DNA of 64,000 nt from Pseudobutyrivibrio sp. OR37. GTDB lineage: Bacteria > Bacillota > Clostridia > Lachnospirales > Lachnospiraceae. A program made the translations under genes and the position numbers. Under the pieces are notes generated by a model that searched no databases, had not been told where the DNA came from, and worked only from the letters and a program-made list of their open reading frames with translations. The stretch covers positions 89,379 through 153,378 of the forward strand of contig NZ_FOQF01000004.1 of NCBI RefSeq assembly GCF_900113655.1, read 5' to 3'. Below are positions 36,516 through 45,389 of this stretch, piece by piece. The stretch's first letter is position 1, and each line of letters starts with the position of its first letter.

Positions 36516-36568
36516 AATAGTTCTCCTTTTAAATAGATTTGCTCCTATGAGCTAAAAAGCTAGTGTAA

Positions 36569-36597
36569 ATTATACTACAGGTAGCAAAAAATATAAA
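36569..36597 (-). promoter_or_regulatory. SCIFF precursor promoter
   Basis: Minus-strand -10 TATAAT (36569-36574), 17-base spacer, -35 TTTATA (36592-36597). Confidence 0.6.
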
Positions 36598-36605
36598 GTC
36601 TTTTC

Positions 36606-37772
36606 CTATTCAGCTACTACGCTTGTAGAATTTACTACTGCATTTTCAACACAAAAATCTGTAGCTTTTTCTGTAAGATATGCTAACTTGAAGTATTTTT
36701 CTCCGCCATATCCGTCAACAGAAAAATCCTTGTAGAAGGAATCTTCATCCTTGTAGCCCATCTGCGAATAAATCTTGCTGATGAAATCGCTGTAGTCCTT
36801 ATCATCAACCTTTATGTTCTCAGCCTTGGCAATTGCTTCAAGGATAAGCTCTGTCTTTGTAGACTCTTCTACGTTTGCCTTAATCTTTGCTACCTCTTCA
36901 TCATAATCATATCCCATAGAGGTAATGTAATCCTTAAGAGTGGTGCCGTATGCCTGATACTGCTTGTCCTGCATTGTAAGGATAAGATCAAGTCTTGCCT
37001 GAAGAAGATTTTCAGGAACTTCTGAAACCTTGCTGTTTTTAATGATTGCATTTAAAACTGCTGTTTCTGTATCGTTCTTAAGATTGCTCTCAAGCTTGCT
37101 GTTGTATGAATCCTTAAGAGAATCCATGTATTTATCTACTGTATCATAGCCGAATTTTTCAGATACGATATCATCTGTTAAATCCTTCTTTGATGAGATA
37201 GCCTTTGCAATGTAATTAACCTGGAATGTAAATACAACTGTCTGTCCTGCTAAATCTGCATTGCCATAATTCTCTGGGAAAGTAACCTCGTAAGCTACCT
37301 CTTCGCCAACCTTGTGTCCTACAAGACCTGTGGTAAATCCATCGATATAGCCCTGTGTCGAGCCTGCTGAACAGTTATTAGCAATATCAAGTGTCTGGTC
37401 CTCTGCTGAACCGCCATCAAAAGCAACCCCATCCTGTGAACCAACATAATCAACATTAACGATGGAATCTTCCTGGATTTCCTTTTGGCTCTTGTCCTCA
37501 ACGAAAATAGCTGACTGAGAAATTGTGTCTGCTACATATTTATCAAAGCCATCATCAGTGTATTCGTACTCACCTTCAACGGTAACTTCGATTCCCTTGT
37601 AATCCCCCAAGGTTACGTAATCATCTACGTTATATTCAATTTCAGTCTGCTCTGCTGTAGATTCCTTTTTAGAATCCTTGCTGGCACTATCAGAAGAATC
37701 TGATTTGCCACATGCACTCACTGATAAAATCATTGTTGCAGCTAGAGCAAGGGCTAAAAATCTATTTCTCAT
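36606..37772 (-). CDS. Trigger factor-like FKBP lipoprotein foldase
   Basis: 388-residue exported lipoprotein: signal peptide ending in VSACGKSD, a Ser/Lys/Glu linker, an FKBP-type peptidyl-prolyl isomerase domain (VNVDYVG, AFDGG, IDGFTTGLVGHKVGEE) and a C-terminal helical trigger-factor-like chaperone domain. It lacks the ribosome-binding domain of cytosolic trigger factor, so it probably folds exported proteins at the membrane surface. Nearby secDF is consistent with that. It has no obvious operon partner. Confidence 0.85.
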   Translation of the reverse strand: MRNRFLALALAATMILSVSACGKSDSSDSASKDSKKESTAEQTEIEYNVDDYVTLGDYKGIEVTVEGEYEYTDDGFDKYVADTISQSAIFVEDKSQKEIQEDSIVNVDYVGSQDGVAFDGGSAEDQTLDIANNCSAGSTQGYIDGFTTGLVGHKVGEEVAYEVTFPENYGNADLAGQTVVFTFQVNYIAKAISSKKDLTDDIVSEKFGYDTVDKYMDSLKDSYNSKLESNLKNDTETAVLNAIIKNSKVSEVPENLLQARLDLILTMQDKQYQAYGTTLKDYITSMGYDYDEEVAKIKANVEESTKTELILEAIAKAENIKVDDKDYSDFISKIYSQMGYKDEDSFYKDFSVDGYGGEKYFKLAYLTEKATDFCVENAVVNSTSVVAE

Positions 37773-37840
37773 GACATATCCTCCTTATTATGTACAAATC
37801 TTGGTTAAGTGTATCACAGAACCTGCTTAAAAGCAAAAAA

Positions 37841-37876
37841 CATGAGCCTTTATCCACATAATATGGAAAGGCTCAT
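37841..37876 (-). terminator. Terminator after malQ
   Basis: CATGAGCCTTT / AAAGGCTCATG stem with a six-T run on the minus strand, just after the malQ stop. Confidence 0.88.
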
Positions 37877-37893
37877 GGATTAATTAACATTGC

Positions 37894-39426
37894 TTATTTA
37901 TTTTTTGTGGACTGCTTTTTTTCCTTTTTTTCTTCCTTTTTTTCAAGCTTTGTACGCTCGTACATGACAGTCATTGTCTTAATCTTTTCTGCCAGCTCCT
38001 CTGTAAGCTCACCCTCTAACAATCGCCACTGCCAATTGCCAGTCTGAGTTCCAGGCACGTTGATTCGATTGTATTTGCCAAGTCCAAGATAATCCTGCAT
38101 CTGGGCAACAAACAAAACTGCCACAGAGCTCATTCCGCCTCTAATCATGCCCCAATTGAAGCCCTCGGAACGTGAAATCCCAAGATAATTTTTAGCATAA
38201 TCTCTGTCCTTCTTTTTAGAGGTCTTGTACCACTCCATAACTGTGGCATTGTCGTGAGTACCTGTGTAGCAGATACAATGCTTGTCGTAGGTGTGAGGCT
38301 GATAGTTGTTAGGCTCACCAGAATCAAAGGCAAACTCCAACACCTTCATACCTGGCCAATTGCTGTCCTTAAGGAGCTGAACAACGGTAGGTGATGGCTC
38401 TCCCAAATCCTCTGCGATAAACTCTGTTTTTGGGAACTTCTTATTAAATAGGCCAACCAAATCCATACCTGGGCCCTTCTTCCACTGGCCGTTCTTTGCT
38501 GTCTTATCCCCAGCTGGCACTGCCCAATATTCGTCAAAGCCTCTGAAATGATCAATTCTAAGGACGTCATAAAGCTTTGTGGCACCCTCAATTCTGCGAA
38601 GCCACCAACCATACTTATCCTTCTTAAGTGCCTTCCAATCGTAGCATGGATTTCCCCAAAGCTGACCGTCAGCACTGAAATAATCTGGTGGAACACCTGC
38701 AACCTCGACCGGATAATTTTCCTCATCAAGGCTAAAGAACTCTGGCTCTGCCCATACATCACAGGAATCAAGCGCAACATAGATTGGCAAATCGCCAATA
38801 ATCTCTATTCCTAAATCATTGATGTATTTCTTAAGCTTTGCCCACTGCTTGAAGAATAGATACTGAATAAATACAAATAATTCAATATCCTCTGAAAGCT
38901 CCTTAGTATATTTATCAACTGCAGACTGTTTGTGAAGGCGAATGTCCTCTTCAGGCCACTCCTGCCAGCTGCGCTGTCCAAAATGCTTCTTTAAAGCCAT
39001 GAAAAGGGCGTAGTTAACTACCCAAGGATTTTCTGATTTAAAAGCCTCTACTTCTTTAGCTGCCGCCTTATAGCCTTTATTTTTAGCCTTTTCCAAAACC
39101 TTGAAACGGCTGACATAAATCTGTCCGTAATCTACGTAACGAGGATTGGTTCCCCAGTTTTCCTTCTCGATTTCACTCTTAGTAAGAAGTCCATCCTCTA
39201 CTAACATTTCCAAATCAATAAAATATGGATTTCCTGCAAAAGTAGAAAAGCTCTGGTATGGGCTATCTCCATAGCTGGTTGGTCCAAGTGGAAGCACCTG
39301 CCAGTACTTCTGACCTGAGGCCTTTAAAAAATCTGCAAAATCGTATGCAGCCTTACCCAATGTCCCAATACCATAAGCACTTGGTAATGAAGATATAGGG
39401 AGTAATATTCCACTACTTCTTTTCAT
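37894..39426 (-). CDS. malQ: 4-alpha-glucanotransferase MalQ
   Basis: GH77 amylomaltase that disproportionates maltodextrins in the cytoplasm. Recognisable stretches are RSSGILLPISSLPS, SYGDSPYQSFSTFAGNPYFI, GDLPIYVALDSCDVW, LRIDHFRGFDEYW (nucleophile Asp) and EFIAEDLG (acid/base Glu), and CYTGTHDNATV. The C-terminal 15 residues are a Lys/Glu tail. It follows the LacI regulator by 25 bases in one operon. Confidence 0.95.
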   Translation of the reverse strand: MKRSSGILLPISSLPSAYGIGTLGKAAYDFADFLKASGQKYWQVLPLGPTSYGDSPYQSFSTFAGNPYFIDLEMLVEDGLLTKSEIEKENWGTNPRYVDYGQIYVSRFKVLEKAKNKGYKAAAKEVEAFKSENPWVVNYALFMALKKHFGQRSWQEWPEEDIRLHKQSAVDKYTKELSEDIELFVFIQYLFFKQWAKLKKYINDLGIEIIGDLPIYVALDSCDVWAEPEFFSLDEENYPVEVAGVPPDYFSADGQLWGNPCYDWKALKKDKYGWWLRRIEGATKLYDVLRIDHFRGFDEYWAVPAGDKTAKNGQWKKGPGMDLVGLFNKKFPKTEFIAEDLGEPSPTVVQLLKDSNWPGMKVLEFAFDSGEPNNYQPHTYDKHCICYTGTHDNATVMEWYKTSKKKDRDYAKNYLGISRSEGFNWGMIRGGMSSVAVLFVAQMQDYLGLGKYNRINVPGTQTGNWQWRLLEGELTEELAEKIKTMTVMYERTKLEKKEEKKEKKQSTKNK

Positions 39427-39451
39427 TTTTAATCTCCTTTATATAAGTAAA

Positions 39452-40456
39452 TTATAAATTCAGTGTTTCTCCTTCTCGAAGAGTAGTTGGAAGCGTAATG
39501 TGTTTATGTGACTTGCCTCCAATAATATCAACTAATAGCTTTACTGCCTCGCACCCCATTTTTTCCATAGGCTGACATAGGGTAGACAGGACTGGATTCA
39601 TATACTCCGAAGCTTCGATTCCATCGATGGCAATAAGTGCCACGTCCTCAGGAATCTTTTTACCTGCCTCCTTCAAAGCCTTCATAGCTCCCATAGCCAT
39701 GTTGTCAGAGATGGCAAATACAGCTGTGAAATCTCTATCCTTTTTAAGCCACTTTTTCATGCCTTCATAGGAATCTGCAATATTGTAGCTATTAATTTCT
39801 ATTATTAATTCCTTATCCAGCGCCAGACCAAAATCCTTTAAGGCTCTTTCATAGCCTGCATATCTAACCTGACTGACAGAACCATCGTCTGTGCCCGACA
39901 ATAGCACTGCTATCTTCCTGTGGCCCTGCTTGTACAAAGCCTCCACTGCATCATAAGCAGCCTGATTATCATCAATACAAACGCTGGAATAATCAGCCTT
40001 GTCCAGGTCTCCATACTGATTGCTAAAGGTACAGCAAACATAAGGTACATTGATGCAATGCATCTGCTCCTTGGTGTAATCAAGCTTTCCACCAAGAAGT
40101 ATTAAACCCTGTAAACGCTTGTCCCTTTCCATCATTGCAGCTGTCATGATTTCATTATCTGATGCACCGATTTGCTGCATAACCATGGTATAACCTGCTT
40201 TTTCAATCTTGCTACCAATGGTGGTAATAATCTTTGTGTAGAAGGGGTTGGACATTCCTCGTACAACAACTCCTATGTTGTCGGAAGACGCCTTGCCTAG
40301 CTCTCGGGCGCTCGTGTTTGGAATGTAGCTATATTTTTCAACAACATCAAGCACCTGCTCTTTAGCCTTTTTACTGACATCAGGATGATTGTTAAGCACA
40401 CGAGATACGGTGCTTACACTAACTCCCGCAAGTCTTGCAATATCTTTAATTGTCAT
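39452..40456 (-). CDS. LacI-family repressor of malQ
   Basis: 334-residue repressor: N-terminal helix-turn-helix (TIKDIARLAGVSVSTVSRVLNN) and hinge (residues 1-60), followed by a sugar-binding domain. It is the first gene of a two-gene operon with malQ and probably senses maltodextrin. A strong operator lies immediately downstream of its own promoter, so it is autoregulated. No clear SD precedes the ATG. Confidence 0.93.
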   Translation of the reverse strand: MTIKDIARLAGVSVSTVSRVLNNHPDVSKKAKEQVLDVVEKYSYIPNTSARELGKASSDNIGVVVRGMSNPFYTKIITTIGSKIEKAGYTMVMQQIGASDNEIMTAAMMERDKRLQGLILLGGKLDYTKEQMHCINVPYVCCTFSNQYGDLDKADYSSVCIDDNQAAYDAVEALYKQGHRKIAVLLSGTDDGSVSQVRYAGYERALKDFGLALDKELIIEINSYNIADSYEGMKKWLKKDRDFTAVFAISDNMAMGAMKALKEAGKKIPEDVALIAIDGIEASEYMNPVLSTLCQPMEKMGCEAVKLLVDIIGGKSHKHITLPTTLREGETLNL

Positions 40457-40490
40457 TTTTTATACCTGAATTATTATGAATTTTAATAGA

Positions 40491-40516
40491 TGGAAACGTT
40501 TCTGGTAACGTTTCCA
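40491..40516. promoter_or_regulatory. LacI-type operator of the malQ operon
   Basis: TGGAAACGTT (40491-40500), six-base spacer, AACGTTTCCA (40507-40516): a perfect 10-bp inverted repeat. Each half also contains the AACGTT core of a LacI-family site. It lies at about +7 to +32, suited to block transcription. Confidence 0.85.
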
Positions 40517-40529
40517 GTTTACCCTTAAA

Positions 40530-40558
40530 ATCATAAAGCAAACCCTACGCTACGTCAA
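40530..40558 (-). promoter_or_regulatory. Promoter of the lacI-malQ operon
   Basis: Minus-strand -35 TTGACG (40553-40558), 17-base spacer, -10 TATGAT (40530-40535). Confidence 0.75.
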
Positions 40559-40789
40559 TAACGTATTTTCATTTCTACCATAACACACAAATTTTTAGAA
40601 TTCTTATCGTGCAATTTACACAATATTCTCTGGCAAGGTGGGATTTATAAAGGATTTTGAAAATATCCATCAGATTCGTTATTTTTATAAAATTATTTTA
40701 TATAAATCACATTTTTTTAATAGTTTGAGTGTATAGTAATAAGCACTCACAGGTATTAATCGATTTAGTTCGAAAGGAGTATGTTTTAT
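40559..40789. other. AT-rich gap ahead of DUF5722 gene
   Basis: No gene, repeat or riboswitch was recognised. TATAGT at 40732-40737 is a possible -10 for the plus-strand gene, without a good -35. AAAGGAG at about 40774 is its ribosome site. Confidence 0.4.
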
Positions 40790-42304
40790 ATGAAAGTATT
40801 AAAGCGATTATTTAGTGTAGCTCTTGCTCTTACATTAATGTTCTCGGCTTCTTTGATGCTTACACTTCCTAATGTTCAGGCAAAAGCTACTTCGGTAACA
40901 ATTGGTGGTGTCTTAATCCAGGGTGCTGAGGTTGTTGTGGCATCAGCAGGTACTGTGGCATCGGATGATGGAATGTATCATTTGGTGGCAAGCGATGCAG
41001 CTCAGGTCGCCCCTGCCGGAATAGATGTAGCACAGCAGCCAGTTTCTGCTGCAGCTTCCTTTACAGTTCCACTTGGTAAAGATACAGATAATTCTATGCT
41101 CTTCAAGAAATTCACAATTTGTGTAATGAAGGGCGGTGCTTTGACACCCGCTTCTAACAGCATGTATATTACAAATCCAGAAGCATGCGCCAGCTTTGCT
41201 CCTGCAAGAATGGATTACGGTAAAAAGGGAATTCTTCCTGATCTTCTTACATCTGTTGCTAATAAAAATCAGCCAGCAGATTTAGGTGTTAAGCAGATTA
41301 ACCTTAATCTCCCTCTTTCAAAGATAGGAAATCTTGCTGGATATGATTTTTCAGTTCGTAAATACAATAGTCGGGGTATACAGGTAAATATGATTATCCT
41401 TGTAGATGGAAATACACCTGGACAGTTCGTAAATCCATACTCTATGGACGGCTGGGGCGCTCACAATAATTACGGCTTAAATGCTCACACCTCAGAAGGC
41501 GCTGCTGCACTTGCAACTGCTGCAAGCTATGTTGCAAAGCATTATTCTGGTATTGGTTACGGACAGGTAGATAACTTTATTATAGGAAACGAAGTAAATG
41601 CATGGTGGCTTTGGAACTACATGAACTGTGGGTCAAATGATGTTTTCATGCAGGAATATGCTAACGCATTTAGAGTTATGTACAATGGTATTAAATCTGA
41701 AAATGCAACTGCTAATGTTTACGCATGCATCGACCACCAGTGGGCTCGCGCAGAGGCAAGCTATTACATTTCAGGCAAAGAATTCATTACAAAATTTAAT
41801 TCCATTACAAAGAGTCAGGGAAATATTGATTGGAGAGTTGCTGTTCATCCTTACAATGCACCTCTTTATGCTGCAGGTGCATGGCAGACAGGAAAAAATG
41901 TTTCCCACAGCCAGAATTCGCCATACATAACAATGGCCAATCTTGATGTATTAACAGATTTTATGTGTACACCTGATATGCTTTCACCTACAGGTGCTGT
42001 TCGTACAGTTAAATGTTCAGAGGTGGGATATTCAAGTGCAAACGGAGAGGCTGCACAGGCTGCCGATTTAGTATACGCTTATCTATCGGCTGAGAATAAC
42101 AGATATATTGATGGACTTGTTATTTCAAGAGAATCTGACCACGCCTTTGATATTCAGCAGGGCATGGCTTCTGGAATCACAAATCTTGATGGTTCTCACA
42201 AGATGGCATACGACTTCTACAAAAATGTAACTGATCCTAACGTGATTGCACAGGCTAGTCAGGCCGCTGGTGTAGATCTTACTACCCAGATTACGCCACG
42301 ATAA
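40790..42304 (+). CDS. Secreted DUF5722 (glycoside hydrolase-like) protein
   Basis: 504-residue exported protein with a signal peptide (about 1-31, ending NVQAKA), a short beta-rich N-terminal region and a TIM-barrel-like domain from about 150. IIGNEVNAWWLW and VKCSEVGYSS look like the two Glu-bearing strands of a clan A glycosidase; DWRVAVHPYNAP is also typical of DUF5722. Substrate unknown. The ATG at 40790 has the better spaced SD; an ATG at 40781 nearly touches it. It is monocistronic and stands beside the malQ operon. Confidence 0.8.
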   Translation: MKVLKRLFSVALALTLMFSASLMLTLPNVQAKATSVTIGGVLIQGAEVVVASAGTVASDDGMYHLVASDAAQVAPAGIDVAQQPVSAAASFTVPLGKDTDNSMLFKKFTICVMKGGALTPASNSMYITNPEACASFAPARMDYGKKGILPDLLTSVANKNQPADLGVKQINLNLPLSKIGNLAGYDFSVRKYNSRGIQVNMIILVDGNTPGQFVNPYSMDGWGAHNNYGLNAHTSEGAAALATAASYVAKHYSGIGYGQVDNFIIGNEVNAWWLWNYMNCGSNDVFMQEYANAFRVMYNGIKSENATANVYACIDHQWARAEASYYISGKEFITKFNSITKSQGNIDWRVAVHPYNAPLYAAGAWQTGKNVSHSQNSPYITMANLDVLTDFMCTPDMLSPTGAVRTVKCSEVGYSSANGEAAQAADLVYAYLSAENNRYIDGLVISRESDHAFDIQQGMASGITNLDGSHKMAYDFYKNVTDPNVIAQASQAAGVDLTTQITPR

Positions 42305-42315
42305 TAGATATACAA

Positions 42316-42354
42316 AACCGCCATGCCTTACTCAATTAATAAGGCGTGGCGGTT
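42316..42354. terminator. Bidirectional terminator
   Basis: AACCGCCATGCCTTA (42316-42330) pairs with TAAGGCGTGGCGGTT (42340-42354), between convergent genes; the stop codon of the minus-strand gene overlaps the right arm. Confidence 0.85.
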
Positions 42355-42613
42355 ATTTTGTAAAGGCTGAAAATATGTCCACCTGAGACGCCATTTTCTT
42401 TAGCTCGGATAGGTGCTCATGCATATATTTTTCAAGTTCGCCGACTTCGATTTCTGCGAAGCCAGCGTTCTTTAATATTTTGCACTCTGGAATGCGACCT
42501 TCCGCCTGGCGTACCCCGTCATCAAAAGTGACGAAGGCATATTTTTCGCCTTTTTCATTTTGGCATATCGCCGAAACAGACATGTTAAGTTCACCTTCAT
42601 TGTACTTTTCCAT
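42353..42613 (-). CDS. Small hypothetical protein downstream of hypB
   Basis: 86-residue protein of alternating strands and one helix (SVSAICQNEKGEKYAFVTFDDG); no family recognised. It starts 32 bases after the hypB stop on the same strand and shares its terminator, so it is probably in the hypB transcript. GGGGAAG precedes the first ATG; a second ATG at 42583 also has an AAGGTG. A link to metal handling is only contextual. Confidence 0.65.
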   Translation of the reverse strand: MEKYNEGELNMSVSAICQNEKGEKYAFVTFDDGVRQAEGRIPECKILKNAGFAEIEVGELEKYMHEHLSELKKMASQVDIFSAFTK

Positions 42614-42645
42614 AGCTTCCCCGTTCTATAGACAAAACAATTGAA

Positions 42646-43314
42646 TTACTTTACTGCTGCGATTTCATCCTCAAGCCAAGCAACCACTTCATCTAATCCT
42701 TCGCCAGTCTTACCACTGACGAAGAAAATCTTGGCATTTGGATTAAGCTTAAGGATTCTTTCAGTAACCTTTTCCTTACTGAAATCAAAATATTCAAGTG
42801 TATCAATTTTGTTGATAAGAACTACATCACTGATTTCAAACATAAGAGGATACTTAAGAGGCTTATCATCTCCTTCTGGAACTGATAAAAGCATTAAGTT
42901 TTTATTTGCTCCAACATCAAATTCTGCTGGGCAAACAAGATTGCCAATGTTTTCGAGGATAAGCAAATCATAATCAGTAGTGTCGTATTCTACTAATGCA
43001 CGACTTGTCATATCAGCATCGATGTGGCAAAGTCCCATATTGTGAATTTGGATTGACTGAACGCCAGTAGCATCTGCTACACGCTGAGCATCGATACTTG
43101 TCTCGATATCAACATCCATTTCACCAATCTTATATTTATCTTTCATTCTATTAATAATAGCGGAAAGTGTTGTTGTCTTTCCTGAGCCTGGACCTGACAT
43201 TACATTTAAGAAAAATGTTCCCTGCTCCTTCATTTGAGTTCTGATAGCTTCGGCTGCTGCATCATTTTCTGCAAAAACGCTCTCGCCGATTTCAATTACT
43301 TTAACTTCACCCAT
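42646..43314 (-). CDS. hypB: Nickel-insertion GTPase HypB
   Basis: SIMIBI-class GTPase that helps load nickel into [NiFe]-hydrogenase. P-loop SGPGSGKTT near 40-48, metal-site region around LVCPAEFDVGAN, and the specificity motif LINKIDTLEYF are present. It lacks the His-rich N-terminus seen in some homologues, so it probably does not store nickel. No hypA, hydrogenase or urease gene is in the window; the Nik-type transporter operon lies just upstream. Confidence 0.93.
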   Translation of the reverse strand: MGEVKVIEIGESVFAENDAAAEAIRTQMKEQGTFFLNVMSGPGSGKTTTLSAIINRMKDKYKIGEMDVDIETSIDAQRVADATGVQSIQIHNMGLCHIDADMTSRALVEYDTTDYDLLILENIGNLVCPAEFDVGANKNLMLLSVPEGDDKPLKYPLMFEISDVVLINKIDTLEYFDFSKEKVTERILKLNPNAKIFFVSGKTGEGLDEVVAWLEDEIAAVK

Positions 43315-43330
43315 TTTAAATACTCCTAAA

Positions 43331-43372
43331 AATAGTCATACGGCTCTACTTTAAGCCTGTATGACTATTATA
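43331..43372 (-). promoter_or_regulatory. hypB -10 element and leader stem-loop
   Basis: Minus-strand -10 TATAAT at 43367-43372 is followed by a hairpin: AATAGTCATAC (43331-43341) pairs with GTATGACTATT (43359-43369), extended by GGCT/AGCC inside. Five T residues follow, then the AGGAG ribosome site, so the hairpin resembles a leader terminator or an operator at the start point. Confidence 0.5.
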
Positions 43373-43451
43373 TCCCATAAAGGCACTAAAAAACCACCTT
43401 TATTTCAGTACCCACACACAGTTCATGCATTTATATATATTGAGTAAAATA

Positions 43452-43556
43452 TAAAAAAGCCAGCGTAAATGCTGGCTGATAATTCGGGGAGTGCGACCAA
43501 AGTTACCCTTGGTCGCTGAGTTATGAAAAATTTGGTATTAGCTTTTCGCTAGTACG
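43452..43556 (-). ncRNA. Candidate small structured RNA
   Basis: A promoter-like pair (TTGCGT 43586-43591, 17-base spacer, TATATT 43563-43568) is followed by three stem-loops: TAGC/GCTA with a GAAAA loop, GCGACCAA/TTGGTCGC (43493-43516), and AGCCAGC/GCTGGCT (43458-43477) with a six-T run. There is no open frame. The last hairpin may alternatively just terminate the LysR operon. The remainder of the gap 43315-43697 shows nothing else except the hypB leader. Confidence 0.4.
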
Positions 43557-43697
43557 TATAAGAATATAACATGATATAAAAAAATACGCAAGAGTTTTTT
43601 CATACTTTTTTCACAATTTTTGTTTTTTTCTTGTTTTTAACGTTTCGCGCAAGTGTTGATTTTTCAATGCTTTAGCATGGTAAAGAAAATATGGTTT

Positions 43698-44603
43698 CTA
43701 ATTACGCCACAATTGGCCCTTAACGTAGTCAATAAAATCCAGTGCCACATCGCTAATTTTTCCAGCGCTGTTTTTTAGGACTCCAAATTGGATTTCTCCA
43801 CCGTCACTTTTCAGTCTAAGCCCTGGTCTTACACCTAAATCATAGCTATTAAAACTATCCGCGCTAAGGTTAGCTAATGAATTTTTTTCCAGAAATGCAT
43901 GCATGACATAATCACTGTTAGTTATGACAGCAATATCGTCCTTTATAGTTACAGGCTCCCCATCTTCGGTGTGCCACATTCCATTTCTGAAGTAATCATC
44001 CTGCTCAGACTGAATGAACTTCATGTTGTGAATACTATCAACAGTCTTCTCAAGCTTGCCTACAGTATCATCCGGCTGAAAATATACCATACCGTCTACA
44101 GATTTCAACTTTTCAAATGTTAGCTGATATTTTTTCAGCTCATATTCAAACTGCAATCTTATTTCTGGGAAAACATATACAAAGCCTATCTCATCTTCCA
44201 TAAGACGTACCCTATTTACAATGTTGGATGTGGTGTCAGCATGAAATGAATAACAGACATCAATATCCTTGTGAAGCTCATAAAACTGAGAAAAACAATT
44301 AGCCAACCATGAACTATGATTGGCACTGATTTTAACCATATTTTTTTGATGCTTAATACTATCGGTTTCTAAGGATGCAAAATCCAACACCAGCTTGCTG
44401 GCACGACTGTGAAAGCGGGTGCCTTCAGGTGTGAGGGCTATGCCCTTTCCCTCTCGCTTAAATAGCTGATATCCAAGTTCATTTTCCAAGGCTGCTATAA
44501 CCTTGCTTACACTGGATTGTGTTGTATAAAGTACTTTGGCTGCCTCGCTAAATGATTTAACATCAGCTGCAACCACAAAATACTTTAGCTGCTTAATCTC
44601 CAT
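43698..44603 (-). CDS. LysR-family transcriptional regulator
   Basis: 301-residue regulator: winged helix N-terminus (MEIKQLKYFVVAADVKSFSEA, TTQSSVSKVIAALENELGYQLF) and a periplasmic-binding-like effector domain. It is the last gene of the transporter/methyltransferase operon, 16 bases after the second methyltransferase, with AAAGGGGG before its ATG. It presumably controls that operon; effector unknown. Confidence 0.9.
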   Translation of the reverse strand: MEIKQLKYFVVAADVKSFSEAAKVLYTTQSSVSKVIAALENELGYQLFKREGKGIALTPEGTRFHSRASKLVLDFASLETDSIKHQKNMVKISANHSSWLANCFSQFYELHKDIDVCYSFHADTTSNIVNRVRLMEDEIGFVYVFPEIRLQFEYELKKYQLTFEKLKSVDGMVYFQPDDTVGKLEKTVDSIHNMKFIQSEQDDYFRNGMWHTEDGEPVTIKDDIAVITNSDYVMHAFLEKNSLANLSADSFNSYDLGVRPGLRLKSDGGEIQFGVLKNSAGKISDVALDFIDYVKGQLWRN

Positions 44604-44619
44604 ATTTCCCCCTTTGCTA

Positions 44620-45381
44620 TTATTTAATAGCTTTTATACTAAACATCTTGTCTGGAATATAGAATTCATCTCTTTCCACAAAGATGCGGTCCCCAAAGGT
44701 TTTGTCTGTGATAATATCCTTAAAACCTATTTCTTCTAATATATGAACATCCCACTCTGGTCTGTCTAATGTACTGATTGTAAGCATGTGATAAATGTTG
44801 TGGCATTCATCTGCTAATTCCTTTGAAACATTTTTGTGTGCAATGTTCTCAGGACTATTAAGGTTGTGTGCACCCTTTGCGTATTCTGCGTCAAAGTTTA
44901 AAAGCACTCCACCCTTTCTAAGAACACGATACCAATCCTTGTATGCATCAATAGGATGTGGCAATGTCCATGTAAGATTACGTGTGATTACAACATCAAA
45001 GCTTTCATCAGCAAATGCCACATTTTCAGCATCTCCAACCATAGCCTTAACATCGTTAGGATCTAATCCGTATATACGAATCATTTCATTTGCCTTTGTA
45101 ATCATTTCTTCTGTAAGGTCGATACCAGTAACCTTGTGTCCCTCTCTACCAAGGATTACTTCAAAATAACCTGTTCCGCAGCCTAAATCTAATATATTAA
45201 GACTTTTACCAGCTGGAAGTAGCTGCTTAATTTCTTCCAACCATTTTGCTGACTTTTCACTTTCTATTTCGTCATGTCTAAGTTCAAAAAAACTATCTGC
45301 CCTTTTTGTCCAATAGCTTTCTACCTTGTCTTTAATATTTCCTGCTTCATCTTCAAATGCGATATGATGTAACTCGCCCAT
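44620..45381 (-). CDS. Class I SAM methyltransferase, second of pair
   Basis: 253-residue Rossmann methyltransferase: SAM loop ILDLGCGTGYFE, acidic GIDLTEEM, and SFDVVITRNLTWTLPHP. The RNLTW(T/N)LPHP stretch is shared with the upstream neighbour, so the two are paralogues. It ends the run transporter-binding protein-methyltransferase 1-methyltransferase 2 before the LysR gene. Small-molecule acceptor unknown; a metallophore or metal-linked metabolite is a contextual guess. Confidence 0.85.
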   Translation of the reverse strand: MGELHHIAFEDEAGNIKDKVESYWTKRADSFFELRHDEIESEKSAKWLEEIKQLLPAGKSLNILDLGCGTGYFEVILGREGHKVTGIDLTEEMITKANEMIRIYGLDPNDVKAMVGDAENVAFADESFDVVITRNLTWTLPHPIDAYKDWYRVLRKGGVLLNFDAEYAKGAHNLNSPENIAHKNVSKELADECHNIYHMLTISTLDRPEWDVHILEEIGFKDIITDKTFGDRIFVERDEFYIPDKMFSIKAIK

Positions 45382-45389
45382 TATTTATA

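Noticed and set aside
43331..43369. NikR operator upstream of hypB
   Set aside because: The half-sites TCATAC and GTATGA are present but face the opposite way from the E. coli NikR site (GTATGA-N16-TCATAC), and the spacer is 17. Similarity is probably accidental.
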